From Flavobacteriaceae bacterium (GTDB lineage Bacteria > Bacteroidota > Bacteroidia > Flavobacteriales > Flavobacteriaceae), in NCBI GenBank assembly GCA_016780065.1, contig JADHML010000008.1, positions 1 through 47,608 on the forward strand: a stretch of DNA of 47,608 bases, in the 5' to 3' direction. Position numbers and translations under genes: made by a program. The notes below the pieces were generated by a model. The model was not told where the DNA came from. It ran no database searches and saw only the letters and a list, made by a program, of their open reading frames with translations. Position 1 is the stretch's first letter, and each line of letters opens with the position of its first letter. Positions 1 through 8,514 of this stretch are shown here, one piece after another.

Positions 1-1763
1 CATGGAAGAAGAGCGTCAAAATAATCCTTTAGAACCCTATCGTTAATTTCAGGTGGTGTGATGATTTCTAAAATTTTAGGGCGTTTTGAAGGACTAAAAA
101 ACGAGTGAAGCTTCCATGAAAGGGAAAAAAGACCATTTGCTTTCTTATAAGAGCAACCATAATGATGCGCTAAATACTTGGCACTCATATTGTGACGTGT
201 TTCAAAATAACGTCTAAACGTAGGAGAATCTTTATCACCAGGTAAAATTCTAAAAATCCCTCCCCCACGATTATTGATTACAATAATTCTAAGCGAACTG
301 GGTAAGTAAGTCTGCCACAATGCATTTGTGTCATAAAAAAAACTCAAATCACCCGTAATTAAAAGCGTAGGTTGATTCGTTGCTACAGCAGCACCCACAG
401 CTGTTGAAACACTGCCTTCAATTCCACTAGTGCCACGATTACAAAAAGATTGTGTTTTTTCTGGCACTGGAAACAACATCGCGTATCGAATCGGTGTACT
501 ATTTGCCCATTGAATGTTGTAATTCTCAGGAACATTTTTCATAATAGTTCCTACAACCTTAAAATCAGAAAATGGGGCTTTTTTAAAGAAAAGTTTGTGG
601 GAATTATATCTTTTATTGGAAAGATCATTCCATCGAAGTTTGTAAGCGTTCTTGACTTGATTCGCAGGTTTCAATATTTCAAAAAACATATTTGGCTTAC
701 AAAAAACCTGCTCCACACCAATATAGTAGGTATCGTAGGGTTTCGTAGTGTCGATGTGTAAATGTTTTTCGGGTGGATAAGAACGTAAAAAAGATTTAAC
801 CTTTTTTGAGACCACCATCCCTCCTATTGTCACTAACAAATCAGGTTTTAAGGATCTAAAAACTTCGGTTTTGTTGTCTAAATTTTCTATCGGAGCAATC
901 ATCTGATCAATGAAAGGAAAGAAGTGCTTATGATATTGATTAGAAGTGATTTCTGTCAGCACAACCACACGTGGGTCGTCAGAAAGAAGTTTTTTGCTTT
1001 TTTCAGAGAGAGTATCAGGGGAAGAACAACCAATTAAAACAAGGATGGATTGAGCTTTTTCCCAGACATCTTTCACGGCAGTCAATGGGTAGTTATAATT
1101 TATATCTGGTAATTTTACGGAACGTGGCGAAATATCAGATTCATTTTGAAACTCATAGAGGGGTTCTTCCATGGGTACATTTACATGGACAGGACCTTTT
1201 CTAGTCAGTGCAGAAGCCAGTACTTTTTGTAGGAAAGCTGTATTGGTGTGGATGATTGTTTGTTGTAACTTCTCAAGTGTGTTTTGGTCGATATCTGTTG
1301 AAATCAACTCCTGACGGTTGCTTTGTAAAATAGAGTTAGTAGCGTGAGTTACATCTTGTTTCAAATTGACTTGATCAACCAACATATGCTCAAATACCCC
1401 TTCTTGCCTTAGGGTTTGTCCATCTCCTATATCAATTCGATAAGAAGGCCGATCAGCACTCATGACAATCAAGGGAATATTACTGTAAAAAGCTTCGGCT
1501 ACTGCAGGATAATAATTTAGAAGAGCTGACCCTGAAGTACATAATAAAACAACAGGCTTTTGTAGTTGTTGCGCCATACCAAGAGCGAAAAAACCAGCTG
1601 AGCGTTCATCAACAATACTATGCGTTTTAAAGAAAGGATTGCTCGTAAGTCCTAGAGTTAAAGGGGCATTTCTGGAACCTGGAGAAATGACAACATCTTG
1701 AACATCATAATCCACAAGCACCTTAAGAACTGCTTGTGCAACAGGAATTGTTGGAACCTTCAT
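1..1763 (-). CDS. menD: MenD, SEPHCHC synthase (3' end cut by window edge)
   Basis: ThDP-dependent enzyme that joins isochorismate and 2-oxoglutarate to give SEPHCHC, the first committed step of menaquinone synthesis in the cytoplasm. I translated it by hand from the ATG at 1761-1763. The N-terminus carries VISPGSRNAPL and then DERSAGFFALGMA, both typical of MenD. The C-terminal ThDP-binding part shows TGDLSFFYDTNALW and NNRGGGIFRILPG, and the last readable stretch (about SKRPKILEI to YFDALLP) matches the usual C-terminus. No frameshift was seen and 587 codons are visible, so only the last few residues and the stop should be missing. It follows menF by 33 bases on the same strand and has its own TAnnTTTG box at 1772-1779. 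Confidence 0.93.
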   Translation of the reverse strand, partial: MKVPTIPVAQAVLKVLVDYDVQDVVISPGSRNAPLTLGLTSNPFFKTHSIVDERSAGFFALGMAQQLQKPVVLLCTSGSALLNYYPAVAEAFYSNIPLIVMSADRPSYRIDIGDGQTLRQEGVFEHMLVDQVNLKQDVTHATNSILQSNRQELISTDIDQNTLEKLQQTIIHTNTAFLQKVLASALTRKGPVHVNVPMEEPLYEFQNESDISPRSVKLPDINYNYPLTAVKDVWEKAQSILVLIGCSSPDTLSEKSKKLLSDDPRVVVLTEITSNQYHKHFFPFIDQMIAPIENLDNKTEVFRSLKPDLLVTIGGMVVSKKVKSFLRSYPPEKHLHIDTTKPYDTYYIGVEQVFCKPNMFFEILKPANQVKNAYKLRWNDLSNKRYNSHKLFFKKAPFSDFKVVGTIMKNVPENYNIQWANSTPIRYAMLFPVPEKTQSFCNRGTSGIEGSVSTAVGAAVATNQPTLLITGDLSFFYDTNALWQTYLPSSLRIIVINNRGGGIFRILPGDKDSPTFRRYFETRHNMSAKYLAHHYGCSYKKANGLFSLSWKLHSFFSPSKRPKILEIITPPEINDRVLKDYFDALLP

Positions 1764-1771
1764 AGCGGTTA

Positions 1772-1779
1772 CAAATGTA
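1772..1779 (-). promoter_or_regulatory. candidate -7 promoter box for menD
   Basis: The minus strand reads TACATTTG, a full match to the Bacteroidetes TAnnTTTG element, ending 8 bases before the menD ATG and inside the 33-base gap after menF. No TTG was found at the usual -33 spacing. It may let menD be transcribed separately from menI-menF. Confidence 0.45.
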
Positions 1780-1796
1780 CGAAATGTAAAAATTGA

Positions 1797-2846
1797 TTAT
1801 TGGAATAAAATTCGTCCCATGGTATCAGCTTTTTGTAAGAGCTCTTCCCATTCAGAATGAGGATCACTTGCAGCCGTTACGCCACCTCCAACAAAAATTT
1901 CTGTTTGATGAATTCCCATTCGCATAGAACGTAAATTCACATACCATTCTGTTTTATTTTTTTGAAATGGACCAAAAAAACCTGAGTAATAGGAACGATC
2001 TAGGCTCTCATGTTTCGATATAAATTGAACTGCTTGACTCTTTGGCACTCCTCCGACAGCTGGAGTTGGATGGAGGGCTCTAGCTACTTCTAAAGAAGAG
2101 GCTTCAACCCTAGCGCTCACTTGAGTAAGTATGTGCTCAATGGCGCCTGCTACATGTGTTTGTGGCTTACCGATTGAAAGCGATTCAAACCCTGAGGGCA
2201 ATTTAGAGAGAGTGTGTTTGATTTCAGAAAGTACTATAGCTTGCTCATCAACCTCTTTTGAACCCCAAGTTGATCCACCAACCTTACGGGTACCTGCCAA
2301 TGCCATGGTTTTTAATTGTTTGCCTTCCATAGACAACAACAACTCAGGAGTCGCACCCAACCACATCCCAGACCTGGGATGTGAAAACATGAAATTAAAA
2401 GTATTATGATAGCATTCTAGTATTCGCTTAAATAAAGTTATGGGGCCTGTACGATTAGACGATGTGGTCATTGAAGTTGCCAATACCACTTTGCGCAATT
2501 CGCTCGTTTGTATTGTTTGAATGGCCTTTTCGACCAGACTGATGTGGTGGTCTCTCTTTATTTCTACATTGTCCCATTGAATATCCTTTGCGTTTGTTAG
2601 GGTTTTCTTTGGGAGAAAAAAATCTGTAGACAGGACCTTGTCATTGCGAATGGCTAATAAGGCTGAGCTGTTGTCAAATGGTGCTATCAAGAAACCATCA
2701 GAGATGGCATCAATGGGTTGGTCATTAAGGTCGTTTTGTAGAAAGGCAACAACCTTATTAGAATTGGGTTTTCGAAAAACCGCAAAAGGCAGGTCTTTCT
2801 CAAAATGAGCCTGAATATATTCAAAAAAATCAGAGGGATTCAACAC
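1797..2846 (-). CDS. menF: MenF, isochorismate synthase
   Basis: Converts chorismate to isochorismate, the entry step to menaquinone (and, in other bacteria, to siderophores). The 349-residue protein has the chorismate-binding fold signatures SELRKVVLATS, GATPELLLSMEG and TMALAGTRKVG in the middle, and a C-terminal half with HPTPAVGGVPK and FVGGGVTAASDPHSEWEE. The length is normal for the short isochorismate synthases. The start codon is GTG (2844-2846), overlapping the stop of menI as TAGTG, which suggests translational coupling. Its place between menI and menD supports a menaquinone role rather than a siderophore one (inference). Confidence 0.93.
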   Translation of the reverse strand: MLNPSDFFEYIQAHFEKDLPFAVFRKPNSNKVVAFLQNDLNDQPIDAISDGFLIAPFDNSSALLAIRNDKVLSTDFFLPKKTLTNAKDIQWDNVEIKRDHHISLVEKAIQTIQTSELRKVVLATSMTTSSNRTGPITLFKRILECYHNTFNFMFSHPRSGMWLGATPELLLSMEGKQLKTMALAGTRKVGGSTWGSKEVDEQAIVLSEIKHTLSKLPSGFESLSIGKPQTHVAGAIEHILTQVSARVEASSLEVARALHPTPAVGGVPKSQAVQFISKHESLDRSYYSGFFGPFQKNKTEWYVNLRSMRMGIHQTEIFVGGGVTAASDPHSEWEELLQKADTMGRILFQ

Positions 2847-3259
2847 TATTCAGAAAGAGTGAGGGTAGTGAGTTTACAAGAAGAAACCAGTTTACCGTCA
2901 TCGTTTTTTATTTGAATCTCCCATAGCTGCATTGTACGCCCTAAGTGTAAGGCTGTGGCGCGAGCTGTAACAAATCCGGAACGTACACCCCGAACATGAT
3001 TGGCACTAATTTCAATCCCGCGTAACATCTGCCCTTCTTGCCTGCAAAAAACAGCTGCAGCAGAGCTTCCTACCGTTTCAGCAAGAGCTGCAGTAGCTCC
3101 TCCGTGGAGAACACCATCGGGTTGATGCACGGCTGGTGTGACAGGCATCTTAGCCTCTAAATAATCATCCCCCATATCGACAAACTCAATCCCTAAAGTC
3201 TGCATAAGGGTTCCTGCATTTCTTGCGTTGATTTTTTGTAGTAACAATTCTTTTTCCAT
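2846..3259 (-). CDS. menI: MenI-like 1,4-dihydroxy-2-naphthoyl-CoA thioesterase (hotdog fold)
   Basis: Hotdog-fold acyl-CoA thioesterase that should hydrolyse DHNA-CoA in menaquinone synthesis. The 137-residue protein closely resembles E. coli YdiI/MenI from memory: GDDYLEAKMPV, QPDGVLHGGATAALAETVGS (with the likely catalytic Glu near residue 61), EISANHVRG and a C-terminal SSCKLTTLTL. I chose the ATG at 3257-3259; a GTG two codons upstream is possible but sits closer to the terminator palindrome. It is followed by menF and menD in the same direction, which strengthens the pathway call over a generic PaaI-type thioesterase. Confidence 0.85.
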   Translation of the reverse strand: MEKELLLQKINARNAGTLMQTLGIEFVDMGDDYLEAKMPVTPAVHQPDGVLHGGATAALAETVGSSAAAVFCRQEGQMLRGIEISANHVRGVRSGFVTARATALHLGRTMQLWEIQIKNDDGKLVSSCKLTTLTLSE

Positions 3260-3271
3260 AGGCACTAAAAT

Positions 3272-3303
3272 ACAAAACGCACTACGATCGTAGTGCGTTT
3301 TGT
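3272..3303 (-). terminator. perfect 32-base palindrome, dnaK terminator
   Basis: Two 14-base arms (AAAACGCACTAC with two further bases at the outer end) pair perfectly around a central GATC, giving a 32-base perfect palindrome. On the minus strand it is followed by an A/T tract ending in ATTTTAG. It lies 18 bases after the dnaK stop and 12 bases before the menI ATG, so it most likely ends dnaK transcripts and insulates the men genes. A protein-binding role cannot be excluded. Confidence 0.8.
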
Positions 3304-3321
3304 GGAGAATTAAACATCCAT

Positions 3322-5220
3322 TTATTTCACTTCTTCAAAGTCAACGTCCTGAACATCCTCGTCAGTACCCGACTCAGGTTGTGGTTCAGCACTCTCAGAA
3401 GGAGCACCTTGCTGATCTGCTTGGGCTTTGTACATTTCTTCAGAAGCATTTTTCCAGGCTTCATTAATTTTGTCCAAAGCAGGCGTGATGGCTTCTACTT
3501 CTTTTGTTTCGTAAGCCTTTTTTAGTTCAGCCAAAGCATCCTCAATCGTTTTCTTTTTGTCATCGGACAATTTATCACCAAATTCGGATAGTTGTTTTTC
3601 TGTTTGAAAAATCATATTGTCGGCATTGTTCAAAATTTCAGCTTGCTCCTTTGCTTTTTTATCAGATTCAGCATTGGCCTCTGCCTCTTTTTTCATCCGC
3701 TCGATTTCTTCCTCAGTAAGACCCGAAGAAGCTTCTATTCGAATATCTTGAGATTTGTTGGTGGCTTTATCAAGTGCTGTCACATGAATTAAACCATTCG
3801 CATCGATGTCAAAAGTCACCTCAATTTGAGGAGTACCTCTTGGTGCAGGAGGAATTCCATCAAGATGGAACCTACCTATTGTTTTGTTGTCACCTGCCAT
3901 AGGACGTTCCCCTTGAAGAACATGAATTTCAACAGAGGGTTGATTGTCTGCAGCAGTTGAAAAAACCTGTGATTTTTTGGTTGGAATCGTGGTGTTGGAA
4001 TCGATAAGTTTGGTCATCACTCCACCCATGGTTTCAATTCCTAGAGAAAGTGGAGTCACATCGAGAAGTAACACATCTTTAACATCACCTGTCAAAACAC
4101 CTCCTTGGATGGCGGCTCCTACAGCAACTACCTCATCAGGGTTAACCCCCTTGGATGGTTTTTTACCAAAAAACTTTTCAACTTCCTCTTGAATGATAGG
4201 GATTCGAGTAGATCCACCTACCAATATAACCTCATCAATATCTCCTGTAGAAAGTCCCGCGTCTTTGAGGGCATTTTGTACAGGGGTCATAGAGCGCTTG
4301 ACCAAATCTTCCGATAATTGTTCAAACTTAGCGCGTGTTAGGGTCTGCACCAAGTGTTTTGGTCCAGAAGCTGTAGCGGTTATATAAGGAAGGTTTATTT
4401 CTGTTTGGGTGGAAGATGAAAGTTCGATTTTTGCTTTTTCAGCAGCTTCTTTGAGTCGTTGCAAAGCCATCGGGTCCTGACGTAGATCTACATCTTCAGA
4501 AGACTGAAATGCATCGGCAAGCCAGCTGATAATAACCTCATCAAAATCATCTCCACCAAGGTGGGTGTCTCCATTTGTTGATAAAACTTCAAAAACACCA
4601 TCTCCTAACTCTAATACAGAAATATCAAACGTACCACCACCGAGGTCATAGACAGCGATTTTTTTGTCTTCCCCGCCTTTATCTAGCCCATATGCTAAAG
4701 CAGCAGCGGTTGGCTCATTGATAATACGGTGTACTTTAAGACCTGAAATCTCACCAGCTTCTTTAGTAGCCTGGCGTTGGGCGTCGTTAAAGTACGCCGG
4801 AACGGTGATAACCGCATCTGTCACAGTTTGGCCTAAGTAATCTTCTGCTGTTTTTTTCATTTTTTGAAGTACCATAGCAGAAAGCTCCTGTGGTGTGTAC
4901 AGTCGACCATCAATATCAACTCTAGGAGTGTCATTATCACCCTTAACTACTTTATACGGTACACGTTTTACTTCTTTGGGAGATTCAGAAAACTTATTCC
5001 CCATAAATCTTTTGATAGAGGAAATGGTTTTTGTCGGATTGGTCACCGCCTGTCTTTTGGCAGGGTCTCCTACTTTGATTTCTCCTCCTTCAACAAATGC
5101 GATAACAGATGGTGTCGTACGCTTTCCTTCTGCATTAGGAATTACAACAGGCTCGTTGCCTTCCATTACAGAAACACACGAGTTAGTGGTTCCTAAATCT
5201 ATTCCGATAATCTTACTCAT
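3322..5220 (-). CDS. dnaK: DnaK, Hsp70 chaperone
   Basis: ATP-driven cytoplasmic chaperone working with DnaJ and GrpE. The 632-residue protein has the complete Hsp70 layout: [13 protein letters not shown] at the N-terminus, the [16 protein letters not shown] and [15 protein letters not shown] ATPase signatures, [13 protein letters not shown], the substrate-binding domain starting near [15 protein letters not shown], the helical lid, and the C-terminal [11 protein letters not shown] tail. No dnaJ or grpE is adjacent, so it is a single-gene unit here, bounded by a strong palindromic terminator downstream and a 119-base divergent region shared with panB upstream. That region carries an inverted repeat (5273-5289) that may regulate it. 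The start is the ATG at 5218-5220. Confidence 0.98.
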   Translation of the reverse strand: MSKIIGIDLGTTNSCVSVMEGNEPVVIPNAEGKRTTPSVIAFVEGGEIKVGDPAKRQAVTNPTKTISSIKRFMGNKFSESPKEVKRVPYKVVKGDNDTPRVDIDGRLYTPQELSAMVLQKMKKTAEDYLGQTVTDAVITVPAYFNDAQRQATKEAGEISGLKVHRIINEPTAAALAYGLDKGGEDKKIAVYDLGGGTFDISVLELGDGVFEVLSTNGDTHLGGDDFDEVIISWLADAFQSSEDVDLRQDPMALQRLKEAAEKAKIELSSSTQTEINLPYITATASGPKHLVQTLTRAKFEQLSEDLVKRSMTPVQNALKDAGLSTGDIDEVILVGGSTRIPIIQEEVEKFFGKKPSKGVNPDEVVAVGAAIQGGVLTGDVKDVLLLDVTPLSLGIETMGGVMTKLIDSNTTIPTKKSQVFSTAADNQPSVEIHVLQGERPMAGDNKTIGRFHLDGIPPAPRGTPQIEVTFDIDANGLIHVTALDKATNKSQDIRIEASSGLTEEEIERMKKEAEANAESDKKAKEQAEILNNADNMIFQTEKQLSEFGDKLSDDKKKTIEDALAELKKAYETKEVEAITPALDKINEAWKNASEEMYKAQADQQGAPSESAEPQPESGTDEDVQDVDFEEVK

Positions 5221-5272
5221 TTTTTTTTAATATTTACTACTCCATTGTCAATGACCGTGCCAATCAGATACA

Positions 5273-5289
5273 CCTGACATGCTGTCAGG
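5273..5289. promoter_or_regulatory. inverted repeat in the dnaK-panB divergent region, candidate operator
   Basis: CCTGACA and TGTCAGG form perfect 7-base arms around a TGC spacer. The site lies 53 bases upstream of dnaK and 51 upstream of panB. It does not resemble CIRCE (TTAGCACTC-N9-GAGTGCTAA), so if it controls dnaK the regulator is not a classical HrcA. No T tract follows, which argues against a terminator. Confidence 0.4.
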
Positions 5290-5339
5290 ATGAAGTCAGT
5301 TTAGTCATTTAAACGTATTTTTACTCAAAATTTATAATC

Positions 5340-6158
5340 ATGTCAGCAAATCAAAAGTCCTACAAACGCATCACAACCAATAGTTTGGTTGAAATGAAGC
5401 AACAGGGTGAAAAGATATCCATGCTCACGGCTTATGATTATTCTATGGCCAAAGCAGTCGACGCTGCTAATGTGGATGTAGTCTTAGTGGGTGACTCAGC
5501 GTCCAATGTCATGTCGGGTCATGAAACAACGGTTCCAATTACCCTCGACCAAATGATCTATCATGCAGCTGCAGTTGTTAGGGCTGTTCATCGGGCTTTG
5601 GTGGTTGTTGACCTTCCTTTTGGAACTTATCAGTCTGACCCCAAAGAAGCGCTTCGTTCATCCATACGCATTATGAAAGAATCTGGAGCGCATGCGGTAA
5701 AGCTTGAAGGGGGATCTGAAGTAAAAGACTCTATCCGAAGGATTTTGCATGCTGGCATCCCGGTGATGGGTCATTTGGGACTAACACCACAATCTATCTA
5801 TAAGTTTGGCACATACACCGTTCGCGCCAAAGAAGAGAAAGAGGCACAAAAACTCATTGAAGACGCCAAACTCTTGGAAGAGTTGGGTTGTTTTGCAGTC
5901 GTATTAGAAAAAATACCAGCCGAATTGGCTCAAAAAGTTGCTTCTCAGCTAACCATCCCTGTTATTGGGATTGGTGCAGGGTCAAATGTAGATGGTCAAG
6001 TGTTGGTTCTCCATGATATGATTGGATTGACAACCGAATTTAACCCACGCTTTCTAAGACGCTACATGAATCTTTATGACGAGATGACTTCTGCTATAAA
6101 AAACTATGTTGGCGATGTGAAAAGTGGCCAATTTCCAAATCAAAACGAACAATATTAA
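5340..6158 (+). CDS. panB: PanB, ketopantoate hydroxymethyltransferase
   Basis: Adds a hydroxymethyl group from methylene-tetrahydrofolate to 2-oxoisovalerate, the first step to pantothenate and CoA. The 272-residue protein has the family pattern: [40 protein letters not shown] near the N-terminus, the metal-site region [30 protein letters not shown], and [23 protein letters not shown]. Length is normal. It is divergent from dnaK, and the next gene starts on the base right after its stop. Together with coaBC and coaE elsewhere in the window it forms part of the CoA route. Confidence 0.97.
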   Translation: MSANQKSYKRITTNSLVEMKQQGEKISMLTAYDYSMAKAVDAANVDVVLVGDSASNVMSGHETTVPITLDQMIYHAAAVVRAVHRALVVVDLPFGTYQSDPKEALRSSIRIMKESGAHAVKLEGGSEVKDSIRRILHAGIPVMGHLGLTPQSIYKFGTYTVRAKEEKEAQKLIEDAKLLEELGCFAVVLEKIPAELAQKVASQLTIPVIGIGAGSNVDGQVLVLHDMIGLTTEFNPRFLRRYMNLYDEMTSAIKNYVGDVKSGQFPNQNEQY

Positions 6159-6839
6159 TTGTTTTCTCTCGATATAATTTATGAAGACAACCATTTATTG
6201 GTGGTCAACAAACCCGCAGGACTCCTTGTTCAAGGAGATCAAACAGGAGACCCTACCCTTCTAGATCATGCCAAAGAGTATCTAAAAAAGAAGTACAATA
6301 AACCAGGGGCGGTTTATTTAGGTTTGGTGCATAGGTTGGACAGACCGACTTCTGGAGTAATCGTTTTGGCCAGAACCTCTAAGGCATTGTCTAGACTCAA
6401 TCAACAATTCAAAGATCGAGAACCAAAAAAAACTTATTGGGCGTTGGTTGAAGGAAAGCCACAGGAGGAGACAAAACTCTTACATTTTCTAAAAAGAAAT
6501 CCCAAATTAAACAAATCATTTGCTCACAAACATGAGGTTCCAGAATCAAAAAAAGCAATCCTTGAATACAAGTGCTTAAAAACACTAAATAATTACAGTT
6601 TGCTAGAAATTGACTTACACACAGGAAGACATCACCAAATTCGAGCGCAGCTCTCAGCTGAGAGACTCTTTATCAAAGGAGATTTAAAATATGGAGCCAA
6701 ACGACCTAACTCAGATGGAAGTATCCATTTATTGGCGCGTACATTAGAAATTACTCATCCTGTTCTTAAAGACAGGCTTCTCTTCGTAGCAAAACCTCCT
6801 ACTAGCGATGGTCTATGGGATGCATGCCTATCGGATTAG
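6159..6839 (+). CDS. RluA-family pseudouridine synthase
   Basis: Predicted to isomerise uridine to pseudouridine in rRNA or tRNA; the target site cannot be read from sequence. The 226-residue protein has the catalytic motif HRLDRPTSGVIVLARTSKAL (catalytic Asp in HRLDR), an N-terminal IIYEDNHLLVVNKPAGLLVQ and a C-terminal LLEIDLHTGRHHQIRAQL, all of the RluA/RluC/RluD family. It lacks an S4 domain, so it is a minimal form. The start is a TTG placed immediately after the panB stop (TAA-TTG), with no ATG in a suitable place, which implies coupling with panB. Its 3' end overlaps the convergent gene at 6828 by 12 bases. Confidence 0.9.
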   Translation: MFSLDIIYEDNHLLVVNKPAGLLVQGDQTGDPTLLDHAKEYLKKKYNKPGAVYLGLVHRLDRPTSGVIVLARTSKALSRLNQQFKDREPKKTYWALVEGKPQEETKLLHFLKRNPKLNKSFAHKHEVPESKKAILEYKCLKTLNNYSLLEIDLHTGRHHQIRAQLSAERLFIKGDLKYGAKRPNSDGSIHLLARTLEITHPVLKDRLLFVAKPPTSDGLWDACLSD

Positions 6840-8378
6840 GGGTACTGCTTTTTCTTTTATAACACTTGCAATGGGGCGATTTTGAATTTTGGATTCTAAC
6901 CATGAAAGTATATCCAAGTAAAGGAATGCGCGTTTTTCGTAGGGGTCATTTTCATATTCTTTTAATCTGTTGTGTAAGCGTTTAAAAGCAGCCTTTAGCT
7001 CTCCAGGATAAAGATCTGTTAGACCTCTTAAAAATTTTAGCATGGCTTTTTGAACAGCTTGCAACTCGTTCATTTTGAGCAAGAATTTATAGGTCTGTTT
7101 GAGTTGTGTTTCCAATTGATAATCATATCCAGCCTCATAATGAGCAACTACGTATAAAACTCTAGAAAAACACATCAGATCTTCATGAATTACTAAGTTT
7201 TTGTTGTTGATGATTTTTTCCAAATATGCAATACATTGTTTGTAATCTTCCACTCCAAAATAGATACAAGCTATTTTATAGTACAAAACCATGATATGAT
7301 GCTGATCAATTCGATCGATATTTATATCAATTCCATGCAAAACATCGGGAATTAAATCAAGGGCATCATCAAAAGATCCGTCTAAAAAATGGAAATTTAT
7401 TTTGTTGTGATAACGACCTAAAAAAACTAAAGGTGCAATGTGTCTATTATCAGGAAAATCAATTTGTGTGAGTATTTCTTCAAATTTTATCAGAGCATCT
7501 TCAAATTTAGAGCGGTACTTTAGTAGATATAGAGCTTCAAAAAGATATTGATGACCTCGAACAAAAAAGACAGGGTGTAAGGGAATCAGTTCTGGGGTTG
7601 AATAAAACAGACCCACCCATTTGTTGGCAAACTTGTAGGCCGAAAGAAAATCTTGAATTAAAAAACCATACCACATGTTGGACTGGAAATACCATAGTTT
7701 TTCTTTAAAACCAAGTGTTGAAAAATTGACTTTTGGTAGACGTTGTTCAAAAAACTCGCTGACAGAATGAAACTCATGATCATTTTTTACATATCCAGTC
7801 CTAAGAACCATCGTGTAGAGTTCTATTGACAAATTTGACAGGCGATTGGATGTTAGGATGGCATCTGATAAGGTCTCTGACTTACGGACCAAACCTGGAA
7901 TATTCTTCTCGATATCACCAACCATGTGTTGAGATTCTATAATCTTTTCAAATTCAACAATTTGATACGCAAGATTTGTATCCTCCATGTTTAGTGCTTT
8001 AGATTTGATACGATACAACATTTTAAGACTTTGTTTGTATAGTCCCTTGTTGTACAGGATCGTAGCAAAATCTAACTGTTCTCTTAGCTCCATTGTTTTG
8101 GTTTGGGAAGAAGCCGAAAGACGTAAACTGATTAATATTTGCTTGTATAGATGTGCTTTAAGATTGGAAAGTTGTTGTCTTTTTATAAATTCAACAGAAA
8201 GCAGTTGAGCTTCATCATAAAATTTCATTTTGTCCATGAGATCAAAAAGCATCAAAAATTTAGCTTGAGCATTGCCATCAAGTCGATTTGCATACAACTT
8301 AAATTGTCTCTTTTCAGATTTTGTCAACGATTTAACCAGATTGAAGAGTGAGTCCCTATGGTTGTTTTTATTATTCAT
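6828..8378 (-). CDS. 516-residue helical protein of unknown function
   Basis: I do not recognise a named family. The protein is soluble (no signal peptide or membrane segment seen), rich in Leu, Lys, Tyr and Phe, and appears to be built from helical repeats resembling degenerate TPR units across its length (for example ALNMEDTNLAYQIVEFEKII and LYYKIACIYFGVEDYKQCIAYLEKII). The N-terminus begins NNKNNHRDSLFNLVKSLTKSEKRQFKLYA. Proteins of this look occur in Flavobacteriia as lone genes, but I cannot confirm orthology here. It is transcribed alone from a TAnnTTTG box only 5 bases before its ATG, between rluA-family (convergent) and leuA (divergent). A scaffold or protein-interaction role is only a guess. 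Confidence 0.8.
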   Translation of the reverse strand: MNNKNNHRDSLFNLVKSLTKSEKRQFKLYANRLDGNAQAKFLMLFDLMDKMKFYDEAQLLSVEFIKRQQLSNLKAHLYKQILISLRLSASSQTKTMELREQLDFATILYNKGLYKQSLKMLYRIKSKALNMEDTNLAYQIVEFEKIIESQHMVGDIEKNIPGLVRKSETLSDAILTSNRLSNLSIELYTMVLRTGYVKNDHEFHSVSEFFEQRLPKVNFSTLGFKEKLWYFQSNMWYGFLIQDFLSAYKFANKWVGLFYSTPELIPLHPVFFVRGHQYLFEALYLLKYRSKFEDALIKFEEILTQIDFPDNRHIAPLVFLGRYHNKINFHFLDGSFDDALDLIPDVLHGIDINIDRIDQHHIMVLYYKIACIYFGVEDYKQCIAYLEKIINNKNLVIHEDLMCFSRVLYVVAHYEAGYDYQLETQLKQTYKFLLKMNELQAVQKAMLKFLRGLTDLYPGELKAAFKRLHNRLKEYENDPYEKRAFLYLDILSWLESKIQNRPIASVIKEKAVPLIR

Positions 8379-8383
8379 TGTTT

Positions 8384-8391
8384 CAAACCTA
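8384..8391 (-). promoter_or_regulatory. candidate -7 promoter box for the 516-residue protein gene
   Basis: Minus-strand TAGGTTTG ends 5 bases before the ATG, so a transcript would have almost no leader. The box overlaps a small hairpin (8388-8404: CCTACT and AGTAGG around five A), so the same bases could also act as an operator. Confidence 0.4.
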
Positions 8392-8499
8392 CTAAAAAAG
8401 TAGGAGGTAATAATATGGACCGTATCAAAGAAAAAAAACGAATGTTAGTAAACATTTTTTTGAGCGATAAAATTGAGTTAAATTTGTATTTACAATTTG

Positions 8500-8507
8500 T
8501 AACTTTG
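8500..8507 (+). promoter_or_regulatory. candidate -7 promoter box for leuA
   Basis: TAACTTTG matches TAnnTTTG and lies 7 bases before the leuA ATG. A TTG at 8473-8475 is 24 bases upstream, one base beyond the usual 17-23 spacing. No leader peptide, T-box or attenuator could fit between this box and leuA. Confidence 0.5.
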
Positions 8508-8514
8508 ACGCCGT

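Noticed and set aside
450-1204. Plus-strand reading frames at 450-761 and 971-1204
   Set aside because: The opposite strand carries a continuous MenD reading frame with diagnostic motifs.
4864-5230. Plus-strand reading frames opposite the dnaK 5' end
   Set aside because: They are antisense to conserved DnaK codons and have no recognisable protein features; they are shadows of the real gene.
5273-5289. CIRCE/HrcA site for dnaK
   Set aside because: The arms CCTGACA/TGTCAGG and the 3-base spacer do not fit TTAGCACTC-N9-GAGTGCTAA; kept only as an unnamed inverted repeat.
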